Below are positions 57,086 to 64,000 of a DNA stretch of 64,000 bases, piece after piece. Within the stretch, counting starts at the first letter, position 1, and the number at the start of each line of letters is the position of its first letter. A model generated the notes under the pieces. That model had not been told where the DNA came from and did not search any database. It saw only the letters and a list, made by a program, of their open reading frames with translations. Origin of the DNA: VRUE01 sp963844395. Lineage in GTDB: Bacteria; Actinomycetota; Thermoleophilia; Solirubrobacterales; 70-9. Both the position numbers and the translations under genes were made by a program. The stretch covers positions 744,001 to 808,000 of the forward strand of contig CAWJNX010000002.1 in the NCBI GenBank assembly GCA_963844395.1, given 5' to 3'.

Positions 57086-58289
57086 AACCCAAGCTGCAGC
57101 GCGCTTGGTAGATCGAGGTGAAGCCGCTCTCGAACCCGTTGCGGGCAGCGCGCAGATAGAGACGCCAGACGCGGACACGTTCCGGGCCCGCGAGCCGCAC
57201 CGCCTCGTCGAGGTTCTCGTCCAGCCGCCTTGCCCAATTGCGCAGGGTCTCGGCGTAGTCGGCGGCGAAGTCCTCGACGTGGTGGGTATTGAAGCCGGCC
57301 CGCTCGAGGGCCAGCAGCACGCGCGAGAGATGGAGTGGGGCGGCGTCCGGGAAGACGTAGCGCTCTGAGAACGGCCCGGCCTCGGGGTCGCTGTGACGGA
57401 GGCGGGCGATGCCGTGGTTGAGCAGCCGCCCGCCCGGCTCCAGGAGACCGGCCAGGGTGCGGGCGTAGACGTCGATCTGCTCGGCGCCGACGTGCTCGAC
57501 CATGCCGATGCTGGCGATCGCGTCGAAGCGCTCGCCGGCAAGATCGCGGTAGTCCATGACCCGGATCTCGACCCGGTCGGCGACGCCCGCCGCCTCGGCC
57601 CGCTGCCGCGCTTTCTCCGCCTGTGGCGGCGAGAGGGTGATGCCGACCACGCGGGCGCCGTGCCGCGTCGCGGCCCAGAGCGGGAAGCTGCCCCAGCCGC
57701 AGCCGACGTCGAGCACCCGCTCGCCCTCCTTCAGCGTCAGCTTGCGGCAGACCGTCTCGAGCTTCTCCTCCTGCGCCGCCTCGAGCGTCTCGGCGCCGCG
57801 CGAGAAGATCGCGCAGCTGTAGGTCATCGAGTCGTCGAGGAAGAGGGCGAAGAAGTCGTTGGAGACGTCGTAGTGGTGACGCACAGCCCGCGCGTCGCGC
57901 TCCTTGCTGTGGCGCCGCCCGCTGGGCCGCAACTCTGCAGCCGGGAGGCGCGGGGGGCGGGTGAGCCCGGCGGCGCGCACCGCGCCGAGCAGCAGGCGCC
58001 GCTTGTCGCCGCCATCGAGCTGCGGCGGCTGCCAGCTGTCGAGTACCTCGATCACGGCGTCCATGTCGTTGACCTCGATCTCGCCGCTGACGTAGGCGCG
58101 GCCGAGGCCGAGCTGCCCCGGGGCGCGCAGCACATGTGCGGCGGCACGCGGTGAGCGCACATAGAAGGTGGGACCGTCGCCGTTGCTGGCGGGTAACCGC
58201 GTTCCGTCCCAGAACTCGACCGTGAACGGCCGCTCGGGGACAGCGGCCTCGATCTCGCGGCGCAGCGGCTCGGTCGTCGCGAACGGCAT
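57084..58289 (-). CDS. cfa: Cyclopropane-fatty-acyl-phospholipid synthase
   Basis: 401 residues. HHYDVSNDFFALFLDDSMTY (138-157), the SAM motif VLDVGCGWGS (192-201) and IGMVEHVGAEQIDVY are hallmarks. It adds a methylene bridge to unsaturated phospholipid acyl chains at the membrane. It is divergent from the desaturase with a 91-base shared region. Its 3' end is followed by a relic copy. Confidence 0.94.
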   Translation of the reverse strand: MPFATTEPLRREIEAAVPERPFTVEFWDGTRLPASNGDGPTFYVRSPRAAAHVLRAPGQLGLGRAYVSGEIEVNDMDAVIEVLDSWQPPQLDGGDKRRLLLGAVRAAGLTRPPRLPAAELRPSGRRHSKERDARAVRHHYDVSNDFFALFLDDSMTYSCAIFSRGAETLEAAQEEKLETVCRKLTLKEGERVLDVGCGWGSFPLWAATRHGARVVGITLSPPQAEKARQRAEAAGVADRVEIRVMDYRDLAGERFDAIASIGMVEHVGAEQIDVYARTLAGLLEPGGRLLNHGIARLRHSDPEAGPFSERYVFPDAAPLHLSRVLLALERAGFNTHHVEDFAADYAETLRNWARRLDENLDEAVRLAGPERVRVWRLYLRAARNGFESGFTSIYQARCSLG

Positions 58290-58380
58290 CGCCCGGACCT
58301 TATCCGCATTCGACCGTTCGGTCAGCCGGTTCCGGGCCTTTGGCCGCAAAGCCAAATCGGACGTGCGTATCATCGCCTCG

Positions 58381-59310
58381 ATGGCAGAGAGCGGACTTCA
58401 CCCGTCCGACATACAGCCGGTCGAGAACGAGACCCGCGACCGGATCATCACCGGCCTGGTGACGCTGATCCCGTTTGTCGCGATCGGGATCGCCGGTTGG
58501 CAAGTCTGGGACCAGGCGCTGCACTGGCGTGACGTCTTCCTCTTCGTCGGGATGTATTTGCTCACCGGCCTCGGGATCACCGTGGGCTTTCACCGTCACC
58601 TCACCCACCGCAGCTTCAAGACGCATCCCTGGCTCCGCGGCACGCTCGGCATCCTCGGCTCGGCGGCGATCGAGGGGCCGGTCATCTCCTGGGTCGCGGA
58701 CCACCGCAAGCACCACGCCTTCTCCGACGAAGTCGGCGACCCGCACAGCCCTCATGTTGACCACGGCGGTGGACTGCGCGGCGAGCTACGCGGTCTCTTC
58801 CACGCCCACATGGGCTGGCTCTTCATCCACACCCAGCGCGGTAACAAGGAACGTTTCGCCCGCGACCTGCTCGACGACCCGGTGATCAGCTGGGTTGACC
58901 GGACCTTCCTGCTCTGGGCGATCTTCGGGCTGCTCATCCCCTTCGCGCTCGGTTGGATCATCGGCGGCACCCTCGTCGCCGGTCTCACCGCCCTGCTCTG
59001 GGGCGGCCTGGTCAGGGTCTTCGTCCTGCACCATTTCACCTACAGCATCAACTCGCTCTGCCACGTCTTCGGCCGGCGCGACTTCGAGACGACCGACGAG
59101 TCGCGCAATCTGGCCTTGATCGCACTGCCGACCCTGGGCGAGGCCTGGCACAACAACCACCACGCCTTCCCTACCTCAGCGGTTCACGGCCTGCGCCGCT
59201 GGCAGGTCGACGTCTCGGCGATCGTCATTGCCGCGCTCGAGCGGGCTGGCCTGATCTGGGACGTTGTGCGACCGACGCCAGAGCGCATGGCGTCGAAAAC
59301 CGCCTCCTAA
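58381..59310 (+). CDS. Acyl-CoA/acyl-lipid delta-9-type desaturase
   Basis: 309 residues, four or more helices. All three His boxes are intact: HRHLTHR (71-77), HRKHH (108-112) and HNNHH near 259-263, which bind a di-iron centre. It introduces a double bond that Cfa, encoded divergently, can modify. This fits control of membrane fluidity. Confidence 0.94.
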   Translation: MAESGLHPSDIQPVENETRDRIITGLVTLIPFVAIGIAGWQVWDQALHWRDVFLFVGMYLLTGLGITVGFHRHLTHRSFKTHPWLRGTLGILGSAAIEGPVISWVADHRKHHAFSDEVGDPHSPHVDHGGGLRGELRGLFHAHMGWLFIHTQRGNKERFARDLLDDPVISWVDRTFLLWAIFGLLIPFALGWIIGGTLVAGLTALLWGGLVRVFVLHHFTYSINSLCHVFGRRDFETTDESRNLALIALPTLGEAWHNNHHAFPTSAVHGLRRWQVDVSAIVIAALERAGLIWDVVRPTPERMASKTAS

Positions 59311-61763
59311 GGCTCTGCCGAGGACTCGTACCAGTCAATCCACTCGTCGCACGCCGCTGCGAGTGGGACGGTGCGATGCGGCTCGGCGGGGACTGCGACC
59401 AGGCTGCCAACCTGAGCCTTGCCGGCGTAGCCGGCCAGTCGCTGCAGCGTGCTTGGCTCGTCGGCGGCAATCGTGAAGCGGACCGGACCGCCGCGGCTGA
59501 CGATCTTCCCGGCCGGCCAGAACTGGCCGTCGTTGGCGAGGCTGATCGTGTTCGGTCGCTGGCCATCGAGAGCAGGCTCGAGGGTTTGCCGGAAGCCGGG
59601 CGCGCTCAAGGTCAGCTCGAAGGGCGAGAAGTACTGGAGCGATAGGTTCCAGCGGTCCGGAGCCAGCTCGACCTCCTGTGAGGTTGCCTCGCCGCCCCCC
59701 AGCACCTCGCCTGCGTCCCAGCGCTCCTTGCGCCCGATACCCGGCGTCGGGAACAGCGACGCGCGGCCGGAGCTGGCAAGCAGGATGCGGATCTCCGGCG
59801 AGGCACATCCGGCCTCAGCGCCCGCGTCGGTCCCCTCCAGCAGGACGTGACGGTCGATCGGCGTTGGCCCGGTGCGCTCCCAGAGCAGGTAGGACTCGGT
59901 GGCGGCGATGCGCCGGAAGTTGGGCGGCGCCTCGCTGTTCCAGGCCGCCCGCCCGGTGATCACGTAGGGGAAGCGGTCGAGGGTGCCGCGCGAGAAGGAG
60001 TCGAAGTCGATCGGGCTGTAGGCGCCGCCGGTGTCGAACGGCTTCTCGGGGTTCTCCGAGACTTCGGGATCGGCGAACTCGACGATCGGCACGTGAGTGT
60101 CGGCGCCGAGCAGCTCGTAGGCGGCGTAGCGGTCCTGGCCGGCGTAGAGAACCGGCATGCCGTGCACGGCGGGCAGGAAGGCGCGCAGCTCGGCGCCGTG
60201 GCCGGGCGGCCCGACCGGCGCGTCGCGCAAGGCGAGAAAGCTCGAGTAGGCGGCGCCGCCGATGAAGGCAATCGCTAGAACGCTCCACCCCAGACGCACA
60301 ACGCCGACCGCGTTCGTCCTTTGTCCCGCATAGCGAGACAAAGGACGAACGCGGTTCGACCCGAATTCTGAGAGCAGCGGTCGGATCGCGACGAGCATCG
60401 CCAGCGGGGCGGCGATCATCAGTGCCTTGGCCTGCGAGTAGTCGCCGCTGAAGGGCAGCGACGCCAGGTACAGCACGACGCAGGCGGCGAGCCCAATAGG
60501 GACGGCGAGCTCGCGGCGTCGCGCCCACCAGGCAGCCCCGACCAGCACGGCGAGCACCGAGATCGCGCCTGCCAGTCCGGTCAGGTGGGCGCCGCCGGGT
60601 GCGTCGAGCCGGTAGTTCGAGGCGGGCCAGACACCGAGCGCCTCGATCGGCGAGACCGGGCCATAGGTGTTGGTCCCGGCGACTTTGTTGAAGGTGTGGA
60701 CGAAGCCGAAGGGGCCGACGAGCGTCGCCGCAACGCCGAGCGCCGCGAGCGCCGCAACGACAGCCAGCGTCGCCGGCCGCAGAAGAAAGCGGAGCAGCGA
60801 CCGCGGGGCCAGCGCCGCCCGCACCTCGGGCAGGGTCAGGCTCCACAGCGCCAGGATGGCGATCGGCCAGGCCAGCCCGGCGAAGCTGTAGGCGAAGAAG
60901 ATGCCGCCGGCCAGCGCCAGGAAGGGGAGGGTGAAGCGCAGCCACGCGGCCGCACCCGCCGATGGGCCGATTTGCGGCGATACGGGTTGGCTTTCGGCCC
61001 GACCACGGTTGACATCGCGAAGGCCGACCGCGAAGGCGAGGATGAAGAGCGCCTCTGCGGTCTCCTTGAAGGCGCCCTGGGCGAAGTAGGAGGCGGCGAG
61101 GTAGGTGGCGGCGACCATGGTCGCCGCCAGCAGCCGGCGCAGTGGACCGAAGCCGGGCAGGGCGGCGAGCGCAGTAAGGCCGGTGAGGACGCCGATCGCG
61201 AAGATCTGTCCGACGAACGCTTGTCCGATCCCGATGCCGGGCACCCCCGCGACCGCCACCGCGAGGGCGTGCGGCCCGAGCGGGTAGCCGGGCTCCGGCG
61301 TCGGCCCGGCTCCACTGCGGAGCCACTCGGCCCAGGCCAAGTGGAGGCCGAGATCGTTGTTGAAGCCGACGCCGAGCAGACCCCAGCGTGCGGTCACCGC
61401 GAAGGGGATCGAGAGGACGAGGACGACGACCAGCGCGACCGGCAGGCCTTGCCGCAGCGCGTCCCACCGTTGACGGGCCGCAAAGCGGCCTATATCTCCG
61501 CTTCCAGGCCCGTCGGCTGGAGACGGCTTCGTCGCTGCGACGATCGCCGCTGCGGCGACGACCAGCAGGACCAGTCCCAGGGTCGCCGACGTCCCGTGCC
61601 CGGGGCCACGGGCCAGCGCGCCGGTCACGGTCAGGATCGCGCCGAAGCCGGCCGCCGGCGCAAGCCACGACCACGACTCGCGTCCCGCCAGGGAGAGCAG
61701 CGCGCGGCCGACCAGAAGCGAGGCGGCACAGATCAGCGCCGCCGAGACGTAGGTCCCGATCAT
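59307..61763 (-). CDS. Large polytopic membrane protein (glycosyltransferase-39/arabinosyltransferase-like layout)
   Basis: 818 residues from ATG at 61763: some 12-14 helices in the first 560 residues, then a soluble C-terminal domain of about 250 residues with beta strands and two Cys. An early loop (GLLGVGFNNDLGLHLAWAEW) has an acidic pair after a helix, as in GT-C enzymes. No family can be named with certainty. It could use a polyprenyl-linked sugar in wall synthesis. Two long palindromes (60308-60354 and 61472-61514) are in its coding sequence. The ribosome site is weak. Confidence 0.7.
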   Translation of the reverse strand: MIGTYVSAALICAASLLVGRALLSLAGRESWSWLAPAAGFGAILTVTGALARGPGHGTSATLGLVLLVVAAAAIVAATKPSPADGPGSGDIGRFAARQRWDALRQGLPVALVVVLVLSIPFAVTARWGLLGVGFNNDLGLHLAWAEWLRSGAGPTPEPGYPLGPHALAVAVAGVPGIGIGQAFVGQIFAIGVLTGLTALAALPGFGPLRRLLAATMVAATYLAASYFAQGAFKETAEALFILAFAVGLRDVNRGRAESQPVSPQIGPSAGAAAWLRFTLPFLALAGGIFFAYSFAGLAWPIAILALWSLTLPEVRAALAPRSLLRFLLRPATLAVVAALAALGVAATLVGPFGFVHTFNKVAGTNTYGPVSPIEALGVWPASNYRLDAPGGAHLTGLAGAISVLAVLVGAAWWARRRELAVPIGLAACVVLYLASLPFSGDYSQAKALMIAAPLAMLVAIRPLLSEFGSNRVRPLSRYAGQRTNAVGVVRLGWSVLAIAFIGGAAYSSFLALRDAPVGPPGHGAELRAFLPAVHGMPVLYAGQDRYAAYELLGADTHVPIVEFADPEVSENPEKPFDTGGAYSPIDFDSFSRGTLDRFPYVITGRAAWNSEAPPNFRRIAATESYLLWERTGPTPIDRHVLLEGTDAGAEAGCASPEIRILLASSGRASLFPTPGIGRKERWDAGEVLGGGEATSQEVELAPDRWNLSLQYFSPFELTLSAPGFRQTLEPALDGQRPNTISLANDGQFWPAGKIVSRGGPVRFTIAADEPSTLQRLAGYAGKAQVGSLVAVPAEPHRTVPLAAACDEWIDWYESSAEP
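60308..60354. repeat. 18-bp perfect palindrome inside a coding sequence
   Basis: Arms 60308-60325 and 60337-60354 are fully complementary, with a further CGC-ATA-GCG stem in the loop. In the protein it encodes a polar stretch, RVRPLSRYAGQRTNAV, between membrane helices. Confidence 0.75.
61472..61514. repeat. Imperfect palindrome inside a coding sequence
   Basis: A 19-base arm pair around TATAT (61491-61495). GACGGGCC, AAGCGG and the TATAT loop match the pgi-end palindrome at 53835. It encodes GDIGRFAARQ in a loop after the third helix. Confidence 0.65.
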
Positions 61764-61809
61764 CAGGGAGGGCAACCTATGACAGCCACCGGCCGCTGCG
61801 CGGCGAGCC

Positions 61810-62526
61810 TCAGTACCTCTCGGCGGCGCGCTCCAGCGTCTCGCGCAGGTTCTCGCCCCGTAGCGGCTCGGCGTGGCCGGCGCAAACGACCGCGGGTTCC
61901 AGCGCCGCCAGGCGACGCACGGACTCCTTTGCCCTGGCGTGGTCCCAGGCCCAGGCGGGGTGGGGGACGCTGGCCTCGCCATGCGGCAGCGGTTTGAGAC
62001 GGGCCGAGTCGACGAAGTAGACGACGTCGCTGACGATCGCCAGCCGATCGCTCTCGCGCCAGAGGCCGATTAAACCGGGGGCGTGGCCGGGGAAGTGGAG
62101 GACGCGGAAGCCGGCGACCTCGTCGCCCTCCGACACGGTGCCATCGATTTTCACCGCGCCGCCGTCCCAGCGCCGCAGCAGGGTCGGGTAGATCCAGCGC
62201 ACCGGGGCGAAGGGAAGCTCGGAGAGGTCCATGTAAGGGGCGATCGAGGCGTCGCTTTCGGCGTCGGCGACGTCGTCGGGGTGGCAGTACACGGGTACGC
62301 CCATCGAGGGGGCAGTGCCGCGGTGGTCGGCGTGGGCGTGACCGAGCACGACCCGTTTCAGGCCGCCAAGCCGCTGCGCCGTCTCCCGCGCCGCCTTCAC
62401 CATCGCCTTGCTGCCGGCGTCGAATTGCACCACGCCACCTTCATCCTCAAGGAAGTAGATGTTCATCGACTTGCGCAGGTCACCCCGCAGCAGCCAGACA
62501 CCGTCGGCGATCCTCTCCTCGCTCAT
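61810..62526 (-). CDS. Metallo-beta-lactamase-fold hydrolase
   Basis: 238 residues. Metal motif LGHAHADHRGTAPSM, later FPGHAPGLIGLW and SDVVYF, and a closing CAGHAEPL. Compact, with no extra domain, close to glyoxalase II-like or lactonase types. It is unlike the 31783 protein outside the motifs. The minus-strand stop is 46 bases from the membrane protein start. Confidence 0.88.
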   Translation of the reverse strand: MSEERIADGVWLLRGDLRKSMNIYFLEDEGGVVQFDAGSKAMVKAARETAQRLGGLKRVVLGHAHADHRGTAPSMGVPVYCHPDDVADAESDASIAPYMDLSELPFAPVRWIYPTLLRRWDGGAVKIDGTVSEGDEVAGFRVLHFPGHAPGLIGLWRESDRLAIVSDVVYFVDSARLKPLPHGEASVPHPAWAWDHARAKESVRRLAALEPAVVCAGHAEPLRGENLRETLERAAERY

Positions 62527-62552
62527 CGCCGACCGAGTCTAGGCTTCCGCAG

Positions 62553-62702
62553 GTGCCGATGATCTGGAAAGTCGGGATGGCGATCCTGATCGCTTGCCTG
62601 GTCGCCTCGATGGCGATCGCGATCGTCCGGCTGACGACGACGCCGACCGAGATCCTCGGTGATGGCTTCCGGGGCCTCCCGGGCCGCCAGGACGAGCGTT
62701 AG
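62553..62702 (+). CDS. Small single-span membrane protein
   Basis: 49 residues from GTG: VPMIWKVGMAILIACLVASM continues as one helix to about 26, then a short polar tail ending GRQDER. It lies between two divergent/parallel genes with only weak signals, so it is moderately supported. Confidence 0.4.
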   Translation: MPMIWKVGMAILIACLVASMAIAIVRLTTTPTEILGDGFRGLPGRQDER

Positions 62703-62744
62703 TATCGACGCGGCCGGACCCGGCTACCCAGGACAGGAGGCGGC

Positions 62745-63188
62745 GTGTTCACTCGTATCGTGGTTGGAACCGACGGATCGGAGACCGCCACCGAGGCCGT
62801 GCGCCAAGCCATCGACCTCGCCAAGCTCTCCAATGCGCAGCTCAGCATCGTCAGCGCCTACGAGCCGGTCTCCAAACGCCGCATCGAGGGGGAGCAGCAG
62901 GGCCTGCCGGCGGACGTCCAGCATGAGATCGGCCCGCGCGAGGACGTCAACCTGACGCTCGACGCGGCCGCCGCCACCGCCAAGCGCGACGGGGTGGAGG
63001 TCCAGACCCACCCCGTCGAGGGAAACCCTGCCGACGCGATCCTCACCGTTGCCGAGGACACCAACGCGGACTTGATCGTTGTCGGCAACAAAGGGATGAC
63101 TGGGGCGCGACGGTTCTTTCTTGGGAGTGTTCCGAACAACGTTTCGCATCAGGCGCCTTGCAGCGTGATCATCGTTCGAACTACGTAG
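62745..63188 (+). CDS. Universal stress protein (UspA family)
   Basis: 147 residues from GTG with AGGAGG upstream. IVVGTDGSETATEAVRQAID is the first strand and P-loop side, and IVVGNKGMTGARRFFLGSVP gives the ATP-binding G-x2-G-x9-G(S) pattern. It is an ATP-binding stress protein, usually dimeric and cytoplasmic. Confidence 0.93.
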   Translation: MFTRIVVGTDGSETATEAVRQAIDLAKLSNAQLSIVSAYEPVSKRRIEGEQQGLPADVQHEIGPREDVNLTLDAAAATAKRDGVEVQTHPVEGNPADAILTVAEDTNADLIVVGNKGMTGARRFFLGSVPNNVSHQAPCSVIIVRTT

Positions 63189-63197
63189 GCGCTCGGC

Positions 63198-63345
63198 GGG
63201 CGGGTCCTGTCGCCGGGGTGGGGGGCCTTCCTTGCCCTACGCGCTGCTCCGGGCGGAGGGACATTTCGCATACAGGGATGGAGCCTTGCCCTCCGCAGCC
63301 TTCGGGCGGCGGAAAACCCCCCACCCCGACGCCACCCGCCCGATC
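63198..63345. terminator. Giant nested hairpin between convergent genes
   Basis: The outer arms pair through CGGGCGGGT with ACCCGCCCG and GGGGTGGGGGG with CCCCCCACCCC. The inner stem is GCGGAGGG/CCCTCCGC (63253-63260 with 63289-63296). The size and nesting resemble the array at 3440-3792. It is a likely bidirectional terminator or structural element. Confidence 0.6.
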
Positions 63346-63350
63346 GAGGT

Positions 63351-64000
63351 TTACGGCGTTGGCTCCGTAGCTTGGGCAGCATCGATCAAGCCGACCCCTT
63401 GGCGTCTTGGGGAAAGCCCGAGGTCGCGGGCAGTGTTGCGGAGGCGCCGCGCCACTCGGTTGACGGTGCTTTGGGGGGAGCCGAGGGGCTCGAGGATGCC
63501 GCTGGCGAGGACCATTGCGGCGAGGGCTGAGACGTGGGCCGCTGACATCGAGGTGCCGATGTAGGTACCGGGCTCGCCGAAGCGACTCGGGTCACCGCCT
63601 TTGAGCGTCACCTGGTAGATCGGCCGTGCCCAGATCGAGGGACAGCCTGGGGCCGGTGCACCGCCGCCCGGTGCGACGACGTCGATTCCCTTGCCGGACA
63701 GCGAGTAGCTGCCGAGGCAACCCCCCTCGGTGGTGCCGCCGACGCCGATAACGCGCGGCCCGGTAGCGGGTGGCGAAACACAGGTCTCGGCCCCGAGGTT
63801 GCCGATCGAGGCGACCGTCACGATCCCCTGCCGGTAGGCATTGCGCAGCTCGTCGTTGATGCCCGGGACGCGCTTGCCGCAGCCGAAGTTGAAGCTCATG
63901 TTGATCGCGTCGGCGCCGTTCTCAACGGCGAAACGGATCCCCCGCGCGATGTCGTCGGCCTCGCCGCTGCCGTGCTTGTCGAGGACGCGGACGGGCATCA
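63351..64000 (-). CDS. Subtilisin-like (S8) protease, C-terminal part (runs off right edge)
   Basis: At least 215 residues in the window. The catalytic Ser lies in the motif GTSMSAAHVSALAAMVLASG. AINMSFNFGCGKRV and GIVTVASIGNLGAE match the oxyanion-hole Asn region and substrate strands. The catalytic Asp and His and any signal peptide lie beyond the edge. It is probably secreted. Confidence 0.88.
   Translation of the reverse strand, partial: MPVRVLDKHGSGEADDIARGIRFAVENGADAINMSFNFGCGKRVPGINDELRNAYRQGIVTVASIGNLGAETCVSPPATGPRVIGVGGTTEGGCLGSYSLSGKGIDVVAPGGGAPAPGCPSIWARPIYQVTLKGGDPSRFGEPGTYIGTSMSAAHVSALAAMVLASGILEPLGSPQSTVNRVARRLRNTARDLGLSPRRQGVGLIDAAQATEPTP

Overview
The window is GC-rich bacterial DNA with GTG/TTG starts, four-base stop/start overlaps and actinobacterial family types: a replication-relaxation protein, LtrA, a GAP-family membrane protein, a collagen-like secreted protein and secreted beta-propellers. 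My best guess is a soil actinobacterium near Thermoleophilia/Solirubrobacterales. That placement is inference; no rRNA or marker gene is present to prove it.

Layout. 1-10544 is accessory DNA. It holds a truncated serine recombinase, a replication-relaxation protein, XRE regulators, a three-gene overlapping operon followed by three tandem giant hairpins, zinc-ribbon and membrane-anchored unknowns, a toxin-antitoxin-like pair, a cupin and a methyltransferase. Three copies of a 31-32 codon ORF sit on the opposite strand between these genes. 10595-19288 is mostly core: mrp, a large secreted protein, a cyclophilin, a GAP-family protein, tRNA-Ser(TGA), an MFS transporter, and a sugar-lactone oxidase facing a PLP racemase/aldolase-like enzyme. 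19342-21972 is tRNA-Ser(GCT) followed by two short units, each ending in a copy of the tRNA 3' end. 22035-24285 holds pyk and an enoyl-CoA hydratase-like gene. 24348-27770 is tRNA-Arg(ACG) carrying a roughly 3.35 kb element bounded by a perfect 39-bp repeat. This element holds a degenerate second copy of the 2.5-3.4 kb operon and a second regulator operon, and I see no integrase in it.

27936-38105 mixes envelope and housekeeping genes: collagen-like protein, metallophosphoesterase, YeaQ-type protein, LtrA, metallo-beta-lactamase fold, SRPBCC, GNAT, a PQQ-type propeller, a GH26-like secreted protein and recQ. 38265-53848 is organised around the pentose phosphate pathway: zwf, gnd, pgl, rpiA, tkt, tal and pgi. 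Two toxin-antitoxin-type modules, an FHA-HTH protein, a TolB-like propeller and a receptor Ser/Thr kinase lie between them. 53915-56980 is cydAB plus a HAD hydrolase. 57084-59310 is a divergent pair for cyclopropane and unsaturated fatty acids. The right end has a large membrane protein, a second metallo-beta-lactamase protein, UspA and a truncated subtilisin-like protease.

Working together: zwf-pgl-gnd-rpiA-tkt-tal-pgi give a complete NADPH/pentose loop. cydAB, the desaturase and Cfa modify respiration and membrane, and the kinase plus FHA protein could supply local phospho-signalling. The least ordinary content is in the accessory islands: conserved tiny ORFs, serially repeated tRNA-end sites, the tandem hairpin array, and a population of long palindromes, two of which lie inside one coding sequence.
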